Positions 7,986-15,866 of a DNA stretch of 29,718 nt are shown here, in pieces. The notes under the pieces are model-generated. The model did no database searches, had not been told where the DNA came from, and was given only the letters and a program-made list of their open reading frames with translations. Position 1 is the first letter of the stretch. Every line of letters begins with the position of its first letter. A program made the position numbers and the translations under genes. Origin of the DNA: an uncultured Streptococcus sp. (GTDB lineage: Bacteria > Bacillota > Bacilli > Lactobacillales > Streptococcaceae); assembly GCF_959025735.1 (NCBI RefSeq), contig NZ_CAUFJQ010000005.1, positions 1-29,718 of the forward strand, read 5' to 3'.

Positions 7986-8626
7986 CTATTTATAATATGA
8001 AAAGTTCTTTTCAACTCGCTTAGCAATGATGGTCACGATCCCAATGAGGATTAAAAAAATAGCCCCCGCTAAAAACATGGGTGCTAGACTGGCATCACGA
8101 TTGGCTGCCGTCCGACTAGCCAGGATCAAATCACTAATTCCCAGAGCATAGACCAAGGAGGTGTCTTTAATCAAGGACATGACTTCATTGAAGACACTTG
8201 GAAGAACAATCTTCACCACCTGAGGCAAAATAATATAGCGAATTGTTTGCCATGAACTCAATTTTAAGACCTTGGCCGCCTCATACTGACCTGTCGGAAT
8301 GGCGACAATCCCTCCACGGAAGATTTCTGCAAAATAGGCCGCATAGTTGAGGGTGAAGGCTGTAATAGCCGCAGGCAACCGATCAATCCGAATCCCAATA
8401 CTTGGAAGGACGTAATAAATAAAGATAAACTGAAGCAAAAGAGGGGTGCCTCGCATGATCCAGATATAAATCGTTAGGAGTCCATGCAGGATCTTTGAGC
8501 GCAATTGAAGCAAAAAGCAACGACGATTCCAAGTGGAATCGATAAAATCAATACGAAAGCAAACACTTGCAAGGTGAGGCTTGCTCCCTTTAACAAACTT
8601 GGTAAAATTTCCAAAGCATACTGCAT
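7986..8626 (-). pseudogene. Amino acid ABC transporter permease, frameshifted
   Basis: A His/Glu/Gln-type permease broken by a single-base loss. From the ATG at 8624-8626, with AGGAGG 8 nt upstream, the minus strand reads MQYALEILPSLLKG and on through LSIPLGIVVAF, a normal first membrane helix. It then leaves frame at the T5 run (8512-8516). The following frame, one base back, gives LLQLRSKILHGLLTIYIWIMRGTPLLLQF and the rest of a normal protein with the EAA-loop region AKVLKLSSWQTIRYIILP. The 641-nt span is one base short of 214 codons including the stop. The longer open frame starting at 8660 has a nonsense N-terminus (KPHLASVCFRIDF) and no ribosome binding site. A sequencing error, a real mutation or slippage are all possible. 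Confidence 0.85.
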
Positions 8627-8658
8627 AGCATTCTCCTCCTAAAAAATATTTAATGAAC

Positions 8659-8667
8659 ATCTTACCA
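8659..8667 (-). promoter_or_regulatory. Likely extended -10 of the amino acid ABC operon
   Basis: The minus strand reads TG-G-TAAGAT about 33 nt upstream of the permease ATG at 8626. No convincing -35 is seen. Confidence 0.4.
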
Positions 8668-8710
8668 CAAAAATGGAAAAAAACTAGTTCATTTTGATAT
8701 TTATAAAAAA

Positions 8711-8728
8711 AATAGCCTTTCGGCTATT
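8711..8728 (-). terminator. Terminator of the signal-peptidase-like gene
   Basis: AATAGCC and GGCTATT flank a GAAA loop on the minus strand, followed by a T8 run. The gene's TAG stop (8724-8726) lies within the stem. Confidence 0.8.
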
Positions 8729-9284
8729 CTTTTACTTTTATAAATCCAAATTTATTGAGAGGATAGAGACGCAGATTCACGACTCCTTCGATCTGATTTT
8801 TATGGATATAACCAAACTCACGGCTATCTTCTGTATCTCCACGGTTATCATTTAAGACTAGATAAGTATCCGATGGTACACGACCAGCCTTGGTCCCTTT
8901 TAACTCTGATAAGAAGAAATCATCCGTATAATACCCATTACTCGTTGGAGCGGCTAGGTGTTTATTCAGCATTTTATTTAGGTAAGGTTCTGGTGTTGCC
9001 TGTCCATTCAAATAGAGGACGTCATCTACGTAGCTGACTTCATCGTTTTCTTTGGCAATGACACGTCCAAGGTATTCTTTTCCACCGACCTTGTATAAGA
9101 CCAAGTCACTGCGATCTACCTGAGCATTTCTAGTCGCTACCACAAGATCTCCAGTTTTCACAGAAGCATTGGCCATTTTATCATTGATACTAAATGGATG
9201 AAATACAAAGATTCGAAGCAAAATCAGTGCCAAAACCAGTACACCGACAATGATGACATTTCTAATTAAATCTCTCCTTGGCAT
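8724..9284 (-). CDS. Signal peptidase I-like protein lacking the catalytic dyad
   Basis: A 186-residue S26-family protein with one N-terminal membrane anchor (about residues 8-27) and an extracytoplasmic domain. Late-family features are kept: PEPYL near residue 98 and a VLNDNRGDTEDSREFG segment corresponding to box D/E (GDDRxxSxDSR). The catalytic Ser-Met box is replaced by INDKMANASV (residues 33-42), with no Ser at the nucleophile position. The Lys of the KRVIG box is Gly73 in YLGRVIA. It is therefore probably not a peptidase; SipA-type pilus-assembly proteins of group A streptococci also lack the dyad. The ATG has GGGAG 6 nt upstream. It lies after pyk but behind a terminator and has its own extended -10. 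Confidence 0.75.
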   Translation of the reverse strand: MPRRDLIRNVIIVGVLVLALILLRIFVFHPFSINDKMANASVKTGDLVVATRNAQVDRSDLVLYKVGGKEYLGRVIAKENDEVSYVDDVLYLNGQATPEPYLNKMLNKHLAAPTSNGYYTDDFFLSELKGTKAGRVPSDTYLVLNDNRGDTEDSREFGYIHKNQIEGVVNLRLYPLNKFGFIKVKE

Positions 9285-9308
9285 GTATGTCTCCCTTCCT
9301 TTTTATTT

Positions 9309-9317
9309 ATTATACCA
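9309..9317 (-). promoter_or_regulatory. Extended -10 promoter of the signal-peptidase-like gene
   Basis: The minus strand reads TG-G-TATAAT, 25 nt upstream of the ATG. There is no clear -35. It lies downstream of the pyk terminator, so the gene is probably transcribed on its own. Confidence 0.6.
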
Positions 9318-9385
9318 TGTTTTTGATCTTTAAAAAAGAGAAAGTAAGCATTAGTGAGAATTCTTGTCATACTAAACAGGAAAAA

Positions 9386-9426
9386 GAAAAACCTCGCGGT
9401 CAATCCTTTCGGACCAACCAGCAAGG
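9386..9426 (-). terminator. Terminator of the pfkA-pyk transcript
   Basis: On the minus strand, CCTTGC/GCGAGG stacks on GGTTGGTCC/GGATTGACC (with several G-U pairs and one bulge) around a GAAA tetraloop, then TTTTTCTTTTT follows. Confidence 0.8.
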
Positions 9427-9446
9427 CTTTAAGATCAAATTGTCTA

Positions 9447-10952
9447 TTAACGTACTGTACGGATACGCATTGTGTTTGTACGAACAGCTTCTCCAACTGG
9501 TACACCAGCAACGATAACGATATCATCACCAGATTTAACAAGACCAGCTTCAACTGCTTTACGTTCAGCAATTTCGAACATATCGTCAGTTGATGAAGGA
9601 GCATCTGTCAACATTGGGATAACACCCCAGTTCAACATCAATCCACGTTCAGTCAATTCGTCAAATGTCAATGCCAAGATATCAGCATCTGGACGGTATT
9701 TAGAGATCAAACGTGCAGTGTGACCTGTCTTAGTCAATGTTACAACTAATTTGATATCCATTGAGTTTGTAGCATCTTTAACAGCTGAAGCCATAACTTC
9801 TGTCTTAGAGTTACGTTCGAATGAAGCAGGGTTCAAACGACCATATTCTTTCAAAAGTGTTTGAGCGTTCATGTCGATTTTCGCCATTGTAGCTACAGAT
9901 TCAAGTGGGTATTTACCGTTTGCAGATTCACCTGAAAGCATTGTAGCATCAGTACCATCGATAACTGCGTTGAAGACGTCAGATACTTCTGAACGAGTTG
10001 CACGTGGTTTTTCAGTCATTGTTTCAAGCATGTTTGTTGCAGTGATAACAACTTTACCAGCAGCATTTACTTTAGAAGTAATCATTTTTTGGTAAACTGG
10101 AACCATTTCGAATGGTACTTCGATACCCATGTCACCACGAGCGATCATGATACCATCAGTAACTTCGATGATTTCATCCAAGTTTTCGATACCTTGTTGG
10201 TTTTCGATTTTCGCAAACAATTGAACGTGGCTGTTACCAGTTTCTTCACAGATAGCACGAACTTCTTGAACGTCTTTTGCAGTACGTACAAATGAGATCG
10301 CGATGAAGTTGATACCTTGTTCCAAACCGAAGCGGATATCGTCGTTATCACGTTCAGCAAGTGCTGGGAAAGGAATCTTAGTATTAGGGATGTTTACACC
10401 TTTTTGTTTAGCGATGATACCATCATTTTCAACTTCAACAACAAATTCACGTTTTGCAGCGTCTTTTTCTACAACGCGAAGACCCAATTTACCATCATCA
10501 ACCAATACTTGGTGTCCAACTTCAACGTCATCAAAGATGTCAAGCGCACCAGCAACGTTCAAAGCAATCACTTCACGAGTTGATTTAATACCTTGTTTTG
10601 TAGCAACGCGGATACGTTCACCAGTCTTGTATGAATATTCTTTAGCTTCGCCTTCGAACAATTCAGTACGGATTTCAGGACCTTTTGTATCAAGAAGGTA
10701 ACCAACTTTTTTACCAGCGATTTCTTCTGCACGTTTAACAGTCGCCATACGTTCACCTTGTTCTTGGTGGTCACCGTGTGAGAAGTTGAAACGGAAAGTG
10801 TTCGCACCAGCTTCGATCAATTTAGCAATGTTTTGTGCTGAAGCTTCAACGTCAAGTTTTTCAGCCCAGTATCCATCTTCACCGAATTTTTTACCACCAC
10901 GGATTTCTACCGCAGGACCTAAAGTTGCAACGATTTTTACACGTTTGTTCAT
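9447..10952 (-). CDS. pyk: Pyruvate kinase
   Basis: A 501-residue glycolytic enzyme converting phosphoenolpyruvate and ADP to pyruvate and ATP in the cytoplasm. Family features are KIVATLGPA at the N-terminus, the barrel motif RFNFSHGDHQEQG (about residues 54-66), the active-site signature IMIARGDMGIEVPFEMVP (about residues 265-285), and the SGESANGKYP loop, followed by the C-terminal regulatory domain. Length is normal for streptococci. AAGGAG lies 11 nt before the ATG. It follows pfkA by about 70 bp with no strong terminator between, giving the usual pfkA-pyk operon, and ends at the GAAA-loop terminator. Confidence 0.97.
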   Translation of the reverse strand: MNKRVKIVATLGPAVEIRGGKKFGEDGYWAEKLDVEASAQNIAKLIEAGANTFRFNFSHGDHQEQGERMATVKRAEEIAGKKVGYLLDTKGPEIRTELFEGEAKEYSYKTGERIRVATKQGIKSTREVIALNVAGALDIFDDVEVGHQVLVDDGKLGLRVVEKDAAKREFVVEVENDGIIAKQKGVNIPNTKIPFPALAERDNDDIRFGLEQGINFIAISFVRTAKDVQEVRAICEETGNSHVQLFAKIENQQGIENLDEIIEVTDGIMIARGDMGIEVPFEMVPVYQKMITSKVNAAGKVVITATNMLETMTEKPRATRSEVSDVFNAVIDGTDATMLSGESANGKYPLESVATMAKIDMNAQTLLKEYGRLNPASFERNSKTEVMASAVKDATNSMDIKLVVTLTKTGHTARLISKYRPDADILALTFDELTERGLMLNWGVIPMLTDAPSSTDDMFEIAERKAVEAGLVKSGDDIVIVAGVPVGEAVRTNTMRIRTVR

Positions 10953-11021
10953 GATATATATGACTCCTTTTTAAATATATCTGTCTTTTTAAGACAAGGT
11001 TAACGAATTTATGAAATAAAA

Positions 11022-12035
11022 TTAGATTGAAGACAAGCTACGGTTCAACTCGGCAAGACCAAGATCAGCTTTATGTGGATTGTTTACCACAATCTTACCA
11101 TCTTCTGTCAAGCTAAAGAGGGCTCCTTCTTCTGCTTTACCAAGGATTGGGTTTTCAACCATTTTTTCATTACGGATACCAACGGCTACACCACCGATTC
11201 CTTGTTTCAACAATTTAACAGCGTGTGCTCCCATACGTGAAGCAAGAACACGGTCACGCGCAGTAGGTGAACCACCACGTTGGATGTGGCCAAGCTCAGT
11301 CACACGAAGGTCACTTTCATCACCAGCTTCTTTCAAAGCTTTACCAAATTCATCTGCAGACATCACGCCTTCAGCCAAGATGATGATGTTGTGGGTACGA
11401 CCTTTTGCGTAACCTTCTTTGATGCTCTCAACAACATCTTCGATCTTGAATCCTTCTTCAGGGATGATGATTTCATCTGCACCAGATGCAATCCCTGCCC
11501 AAAGAGCGATATCTCCAGCGTTACGTCCCATCACTTCGATAACGAAAGTACGGTGGTGACTAGATGAAGTATCACGGATCTTATCGATCGCGTCCATTGC
11601 AGTTGTGACTGCCGTATCAAAACCAATTGTAAAGTCAGTTCCGACGATATCGTTGTCGATCGTACCAGGAAGACCCACAGCTGGGAATCCAAGCTCAGTC
11701 AAGCGCATCGCACCATGGTAAGAACCATCTCCACCAATAACGACAACACCTTCTATCCCGTGTTTCTTCAATTGCTCGATCCCTTTTAATTGACCTTCGC
11801 GTTGTGCGAATTCAGGGTAACGAGCTGAATGAAGGAAGGTACCACCACGGGAAATAATATCTCCAACAGATGAGGCGTCAAGGGGCTGAATTTTACCAGC
11901 AACCATTCCCGCATATCCATCATAGATACCGAAAACTTCCATTCCTTCTGAAATTGCTTGACGAACAACTGCACGGATGGCAGCATTCATACCAGGGGCA
12001 TCTCCACCACTAGTTAAAACAGCAATACGTTTCAT
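11022..12035 (-). CDS. pfkA: ATP-dependent 6-phosphofructokinase
   Basis: A 337-residue enzyme phosphorylating fructose 6-phosphate to fructose 1,6-bisphosphate, the committed step of glycolysis. Visible motifs are LTSGGDAPGMNAA (ATP site, residues 7-19), GGDGSYHGA, and PGTIDNDIVGTDFTIGFDTA (catalytic Asp), with the HIQRGGSPTARDR substrate segment further on. I chose the ATG at 12035, which gives the conserved MKRIAVLTSGG start. The frame is open for 17 more codons upstream, but those run into the promoter and are not conserved. GGAG lies 11 nt upstream. It is the first gene of the pfkA-pyk unit. Confidence 0.97.
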   Translation of the reverse strand: MKRIAVLTSGGDAPGMNAAIRAVVRQAISEGMEVFGIYDGYAGMVAGKIQPLDASSVGDIISRGGTFLHSARYPEFAQREGQLKGIEQLKKHGIEGVVVIGGDGSYHGAMRLTELGFPAVGLPGTIDNDIVGTDFTIGFDTAVTTAMDAIDKIRDTSSSHHRTFVIEVMGRNAGDIALWAGIASGADEIIIPEEGFKIEDVVESIKEGYAKGRTHNIIILAEGVMSADEFGKALKEAGDESDLRVTELGHIQRGGSPTARDRVLASRMGAHAVKLLKQGIGGVAVGIRNEKMVENPILGKAEEGALFSLTEDGKIVVNNPHKADLGLAELNRSLSSI

Positions 12036-12074
12036 TTCGTTGTTTGCTCCTTTTTTTCTTTTACATTCTACGTA

Positions 12075-12083
12075 ATTATAACA
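12075..12083 (-). promoter_or_regulatory. Extended -10 promoter of pfkA-pyk
   Basis: The minus strand reads TG-T-TATAAT about 40 nt before the pfkA ATG. No good -35 is seen at 17 nt, and I see no cre box matching the CcpA consensus. Confidence 0.6.
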
Positions 12084-12119
12084 CAAAGAAGACTAAAATT
12101 CTCGTATTTTTCGCAGTTT

Positions 12120-15100
12120 TTACCGATAAATCGTTTTCATAACGAGATTCTTTAGTTCATCTTCCAATTCTTTGTTTTTCTGAACTGTATAGCCCTTCAA
12201 TTGAAGAGTTTTTTTCTCATCTTCATAGCGTAATACCACAGGATATGGCCCTGGATATTTTTTCAAGATAGAAAGAATCGTTTGATCCTGACGATGATCG
12301 AGCAACTGAATCCAGAATTTCTCATTAGTAGCTAGTTGAGCCTCTGCTAGAATCATCTGTAAGCGCCCATCACGCTCCTGTACCTTCCCCGTCAAGTAAT
12401 AAAAGCCACTTTCTTTTATCAAGGAGGAAAATCGATTGTAGGTTTCAGGGAAAAGGGTCACATCCAGTTTTTTCTTGGTATCACTGACTTGTAAGAAAGC
12501 CATGAGATCGCCCGACTTGGTTCGAATAGTCCGAATGGCTTGCACTTCTACGAGGATTCGCGCCTGCTCTCCTTGTATGAGTTGAGAAATTTGCTGAATC
12601 TCGTAGGGACTCGTTTGCCCAATCGCAACCAAAGGGTGGGTACTAAGTCCAATTCCAATTATGACCTCTTCCTTCTCATATTTTTCAGCCTGACTATAGT
12701 CCTCTGCCTCTGTCCAGGAGTAGTTAGAATCCGCAAACAAACTGCCTAGCTCATCTGCAAAGACAAATAAATTCGGCAAATTGTGAAGCACCTTGCGTCT
12801 ATTCTTCTCAAAGTTATCAAACAGCCCTAGTTCCACTAAAGGCGTCAATAGAGGTAATTTATGATACTGATTAGGAAGGCGTAAAATAAAATCTTCGACA
12901 CTTTCAAAGGGACGATTGTCAATGATCCAATACGCTAAATCTCTCGGAAGTCCCTTGATATTTTTCATTCCCAAGTAAATTTTTCGATCCTGAAACTTAT
13001 CTCTGTAAGGGATGGTATTGATGGATAATGGCGCGACTTTAAAATCAAACTGGAGAGCATCTGTCAGATAATCACTGCTCGAATAATTGAGCATGACATC
13101 AAAGAAAACATCTGGATAATGGACCTTGAAATAGGCCATCTGAAAGGCCAAGGCAGAATAGGCATAGGCATGGGAACGGTTAAAACCATAGCCTGCGAAT
13201 TTTTCCATAATCGCAAAGACCTCTTTGGCTTTTTCTTCCGTATGACCAAGTTTAAGAGCACCCGTGACAAAATCGTCTTCCATCTTGTGCATTTCAGTCG
13301 CATTTTTTTTGCCCATGGCCCGACGTAAGATATCGGCTTTCCCTAGGCTAAAGCCTGCAAAACGCTGAGCAACCTGCATGACCTGCTCTTGGTAAAGCAT
13401 GATCCCATAAGTGGGCCGTAAGATTTCTTCAATAGCTGGATCCAGAATGTCAACTTTTTCCTGGCCGTGCTTTCTTTTGACGAAATTATCAATGTAATCA
13501 CTAGCGCCTGGACGATTGAGAGAGGTGGTCGCTACCACTTCTTCGAAATGATTGGGTCTCACACGTCTCAAAAGGCGAATGGCTCCAGCCTGTTCAAATT
13601 GGAAAATCCCCTTGGTATCCCCAGCAGCAAATAAGGCCAAGGTTTCTTGATCTTCTAAATCAATGGCTTCAATCACGATCTCTTCTTGGTACTTTTCATA
13701 GACGGCTTCCTTCATTTTTTGAACAAAGGTTAAGTTTCGCAGACCCAAAAAGTCCATCTTCAATAGACCATTGGCTTCAACCGCATGAGCATCGTACTGG
13801 GTAACAAACATGTCTTCTCCATACTTGAGAGGAATGTGATCCGTCAAATCCTGGTCACTCATCACAACACCCGCCGCATGGATCGAGGTCTGTCTAGGTT
13901 GGCCCTCAATTCTTTTGGCAATTTCAAAGCCACGTTCAAATTCTGTTCGACTATGAATCACTTGTCGAAAAGCTAGATTCTGTTCATACGCTGTCGTCAG
14001 TGTATCCCTAAAGCCAATCCGCTTGGTAATGGAGGTTAATTCGTACTCTGGTACCCCAAAACGTTTAAAAACATCTCGAATGGCTTGTTTGGCCCCAAAG
14101 GTTGAAAAGGTCACGATCTGAGCCGCATGGTAACTCCCATAACGGTCTCTCACATAACGGATAAATTCTGGACGATAGATATCAGGAATATCAATATCAA
14201 TATCCGGCATGGTATAGCGCTCCACATTTAAAAAGCGCTCAAACAGGAGGTTCTTCTCCACTGGATCAATCCCTGTAATCTCCAGGGCATAAGCTACCAG
14301 TGAGCCTACAGCAGACCCACGCCCCATTCCCATATAATATCCCTGACTTCGTCCGAAACGAAGAAGATCCCAGACAATCAAGAAATAATCATCAAAGCCC
14401 ATTTGGTGAATAATGTCTAATTCATGCTCCAAACGTTCTTGATAGACCGGACTAGTCAAGTTCTTTCGAAGAAGACCGGCTTGGGCTAATTCTCTCAATT
14501 CCTCAACAGCTGGTTTCTGAGGATTGAAGCGAGGCAATTTCAACTGAGTATCAATGTCGTATTGAATCCCTTGGACAAGTTTTTCAAGATTTGTGATGGC
14601 TTGAGGAAATCGCTCAGCAAAATCATTCTGTAACTCCTGAGGAGTTTTTAGGACAGTTCTAGGATCAATTTGTCCTGTTTCTGTCAAGCTTTGATTGTCC
14701 TTGATGGCCGCGAGCATCTGCATGGCTTCCATATCTTCCGCCTCAAAAAAACGCACAGTATGAAGAGGAAGCACAGGGTGGCTAAACTCTTGGTCCGGCG
14801 TATCGGCAAAAACTCCGATGAAGTAATCTAGACCAAGCGGTATGTCTTCACTAGCAAAAGGCGCTGGGACAATGACCGCTACTCCTTCTGTAAGGTGCTT
14901 CACATCTTCCCAATTGTTTTTCCCCATCATTTTGACGGTCGACATCTTCATCAGATTCTGGTAGCCTTTCGTTGACAGGGCCATCATCCGAAACGGAATT
15001 GTTTCATTGTCTACTTTTAGTCCAATTTCTAAACCGACCAAGGGGCTGAGGTTGTGGGCCTGACAGGCTTCGATAAATTCATAAGCACCATACAAATTAT

Positions 15101-15221
15101 CTACATCCATGATTCCCAATGCGCCATACCCCATGCTTTTAGCCACTTGGACATAGTCTTTTATGGTCACTAGGCTTTCCATAAAGGTATAGACTGTTTT
15201 GGTATCTAGCTGTACAATCAC
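12120..15221 (-). CDS. dnaE: DNA polymerase III alpha subunit DnaE
   Basis: A 1033-residue C-family polymerase, the DnaE that in Firmicutes works beside PolC, extending primers at the lagging strand and in repair. An N-terminal PHP domain runs from residue 1. The catalytic core has GMGRGSAVGSLVAYALEITG and the triple-Asp motif PDIDIDIPD at residues 339-347. Later come FGAKQAIRDVFKRFG, GFNRSHAYAYSALAFQMAY and a C-terminal OB-fold region. No DEDD exonuclease domain is present, as expected for DnaE. The start chosen is GTG at 15219-15221, with GGAGGAG 6 nt upstream; the upstream in-frame GTG lies inside that ribosome binding site. No terminator separates it from pfkA. Confidence 0.95.
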   Translation of the reverse strand: MIVQLDTKTVYTFMESLVTIKDYVQVAKSMGYGALGIMDVDNLYGAYEFIEACQAHNLSPLVGLEIGLKVDNETIPFRMMALSTKGYQNLMKMSTVKMMGKNNWEDVKHLTEGVAVIVPAPFASEDIPLGLDYFIGVFADTPDQEFSHPVLPLHTVRFFEAEDMEAMQMLAAIKDNQSLTETGQIDPRTVLKTPQELQNDFAERFPQAITNLEKLVQGIQYDIDTQLKLPRFNPQKPAVEELRELAQAGLLRKNLTSPVYQERLEHELDIIHQMGFDDYFLIVWDLLRFGRSQGYYMGMGRGSAVGSLVAYALEITGIDPVEKNLLFERFLNVERYTMPDIDIDIPDIYRPEFIRYVRDRYGSYHAAQIVTFSTFGAKQAIRDVFKRFGVPEYELTSITKRIGFRDTLTTAYEQNLAFRQVIHSRTEFERGFEIAKRIEGQPRQTSIHAAGVVMSDQDLTDHIPLKYGEDMFVTQYDAHAVEANGLLKMDFLGLRNLTFVQKMKEAVYEKYQEEIVIEAIDLEDQETLALFAAGDTKGIFQFEQAGAIRLLRRVRPNHFEEVVATTSLNRPGASDYIDNFVKRKHGQEKVDILDPAIEEILRPTYGIMLYQEQVMQVAQRFAGFSLGKADILRRAMGKKNATEMHKMEDDFVTGALKLGHTEEKAKEVFAIMEKFAGYGFNRSHAYAYSALAFQMAYFKVHYPDVFFDVMLNYSSSDYLTDALQFDFKVAPLSINTIPYRDKFQDRKIYLGMKNIKGLPRDLAYWIIDNRPFESVEDFILRLPNQYHKLPLLTPLVELGLFDNFEKNRRKVLHNLPNLFVFADELGSLFADSNYSWTEAEDYSQAEKYEKEEVIIGIGLSTHPLVAIGQTSPYEIQQISQLIQGEQARILVEVQAIRTIRTKSGDLMAFLQVSDTKKKLDVTLFPETYNRFSSLIKESGFYYLTGKVQERDGRLQMILAEAQLATNEKFWIQLLDHRQDQTILSILKKYPGPYPVVLRYEDEKKTLQLKGYTVQKNKELEDELKNLVMKTIYR

Positions 15222-15281
15222 TGTTTTCTCCTCCCTCACTCGTCTATTTTTGATAACTCCTTTTGTAACTCTTTTTTGTAC

Positions 15282-15309
15282 AAAAAAACACCACTGCTAC
15301 ACAATGATG
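15282..15309 (-). terminator. Terminator after tRNA-Ser
   Basis: On the minus strand, CATCATTG pairs with CAGTGGTG (two G-U pairs) around a 5-nt loop, followed by T7. It closes the tmRNA-tRNA transcript about 60 bp before dnaE begins. Confidence 0.75.
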
Positions 15310-15318
15310 TCTCAACAA

Positions 15319-15406
15319 CGGAAGACATGGGATTCGAACCCACGCACGCTATTACACGCCTACCGCGTTTCCAACACGGCCTCTTAAGCCTCTTGAGTAA
15401 TCTTCC
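15319..15406 (-). tRNA. tRNA-Ser (GGA)
   Basis: An 88-nt class II tRNA. The acceptor arms GGAAGAT and GTCTTCC pair over 7 bp (one G-U) with discriminator G. The anticodon loop TTGGAAA gives GGA (complement of 15370-15372). A long variable arm and TTCGAAT T-loop are present. CCA is not encoded. It starts 11 bp downstream of the tmRNA 3' end. Confidence 0.95.
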
Positions 15407-15417
15407 AAAATTATATA

Positions 15418-15763
15418 TGGAGCCGGTGGGAGTCGAACCCACGTCCAAACACCTGCCAGCATATTTGTCTACAACCATAGGTTATGTCTTAGTTTAACAG
15501 CTACACGACACATAACTCAAGCCCTGTACCTGCGAGTCTATCAATCTCTTATCTAACTTCTAGACAAAGTTAGATCGTATCTCGCTAAAATAAAGACCTG
15601 TCATCAAACACGAGCGATTCGAATCGGGTCACGCCTGCTGGTGTTTAGGCAGCTAAAGCGTAAGAATTATTATTTTTTGCAGTTATATTTAACTGGCGTT
15701 TTACATCCGCTAGATGAGTTGCAAAATATGCCTCATAATGCCTGTCGAATCCGTAACGACCCC
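15418..15763 (-). ncRNA. ssrA: Transfer-messenger RNA (tmRNA)
   Basis: A 346-nt ribosome-rescue RNA. The 5' end GGGGTCG pairs with the 3' end CGGCTCC to make the tRNA-like acceptor stem. The T-arm GTGGGTTCGACTCCCAC is intact. The tag frame is 15645-15680 on this strand and reads KNNNSYALAA after the resume Ala codon, then TAA. CCA is not encoded after discriminator A at 15418. It acts with SmpB to free stalled ribosomes and mark proteins for degradation. Confidence 0.97.
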
Positions 15764-15778
15764 AAAACGAATACAATT

Positions 15779-15807
15779 AGTATATCAAAATGTAGCTAAA
15801 AATGCAA
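15779..15807 (-). promoter_or_regulatory. Promoter of tmRNA (and tRNA-Ser)
   Basis: TTGCAT, a 17-nt spacer and TATACT on the minus strand. The -10 lies 15 bp before the mature 5' end. No second promoter is seen before the tRNA, so both are probably made from here. Confidence 0.75.
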
Positions 15808-15809
15808 AA

Positions 15810-15856
15810 GAAAAAAATTGAACAAGAAGGCTTCCACTGGAGAGCTCCTTGCTCAA
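15810..15856 (-). terminator. Terminator of the ABC-2 export operon
   Basis: A long imperfect stem, TTGAGCAAGGAGCTCTCC against GGAAGCCTTCTTGTTCAA with a 3-nt loop, is followed by T7CTTTT on the minus strand. Confidence 0.85.
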
Positions 15857-15866
15857 TTTACTGTTA

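Noticed and set aside
8505..8525. Programmed -1 frameshift in the permease
   Set aside because: The site is not a canonical X-XXY-YYZ heptamer in the entering frame, and I see no strong downstream stem; mutation or sequence error is simpler.
8627..8660. Upstream ATG giving a longer permease frame
   Set aside because: The extra N-terminus is nonsense for a permease, the frame differs from the true first helix, and no ribosome binding site precedes it.
9266..9604. 112-aa minus-strand frame overlapping the pyk 3' end and terminator
   Set aside because: It reads the pyk tail in another frame and then the terminator; no ribosome binding site.
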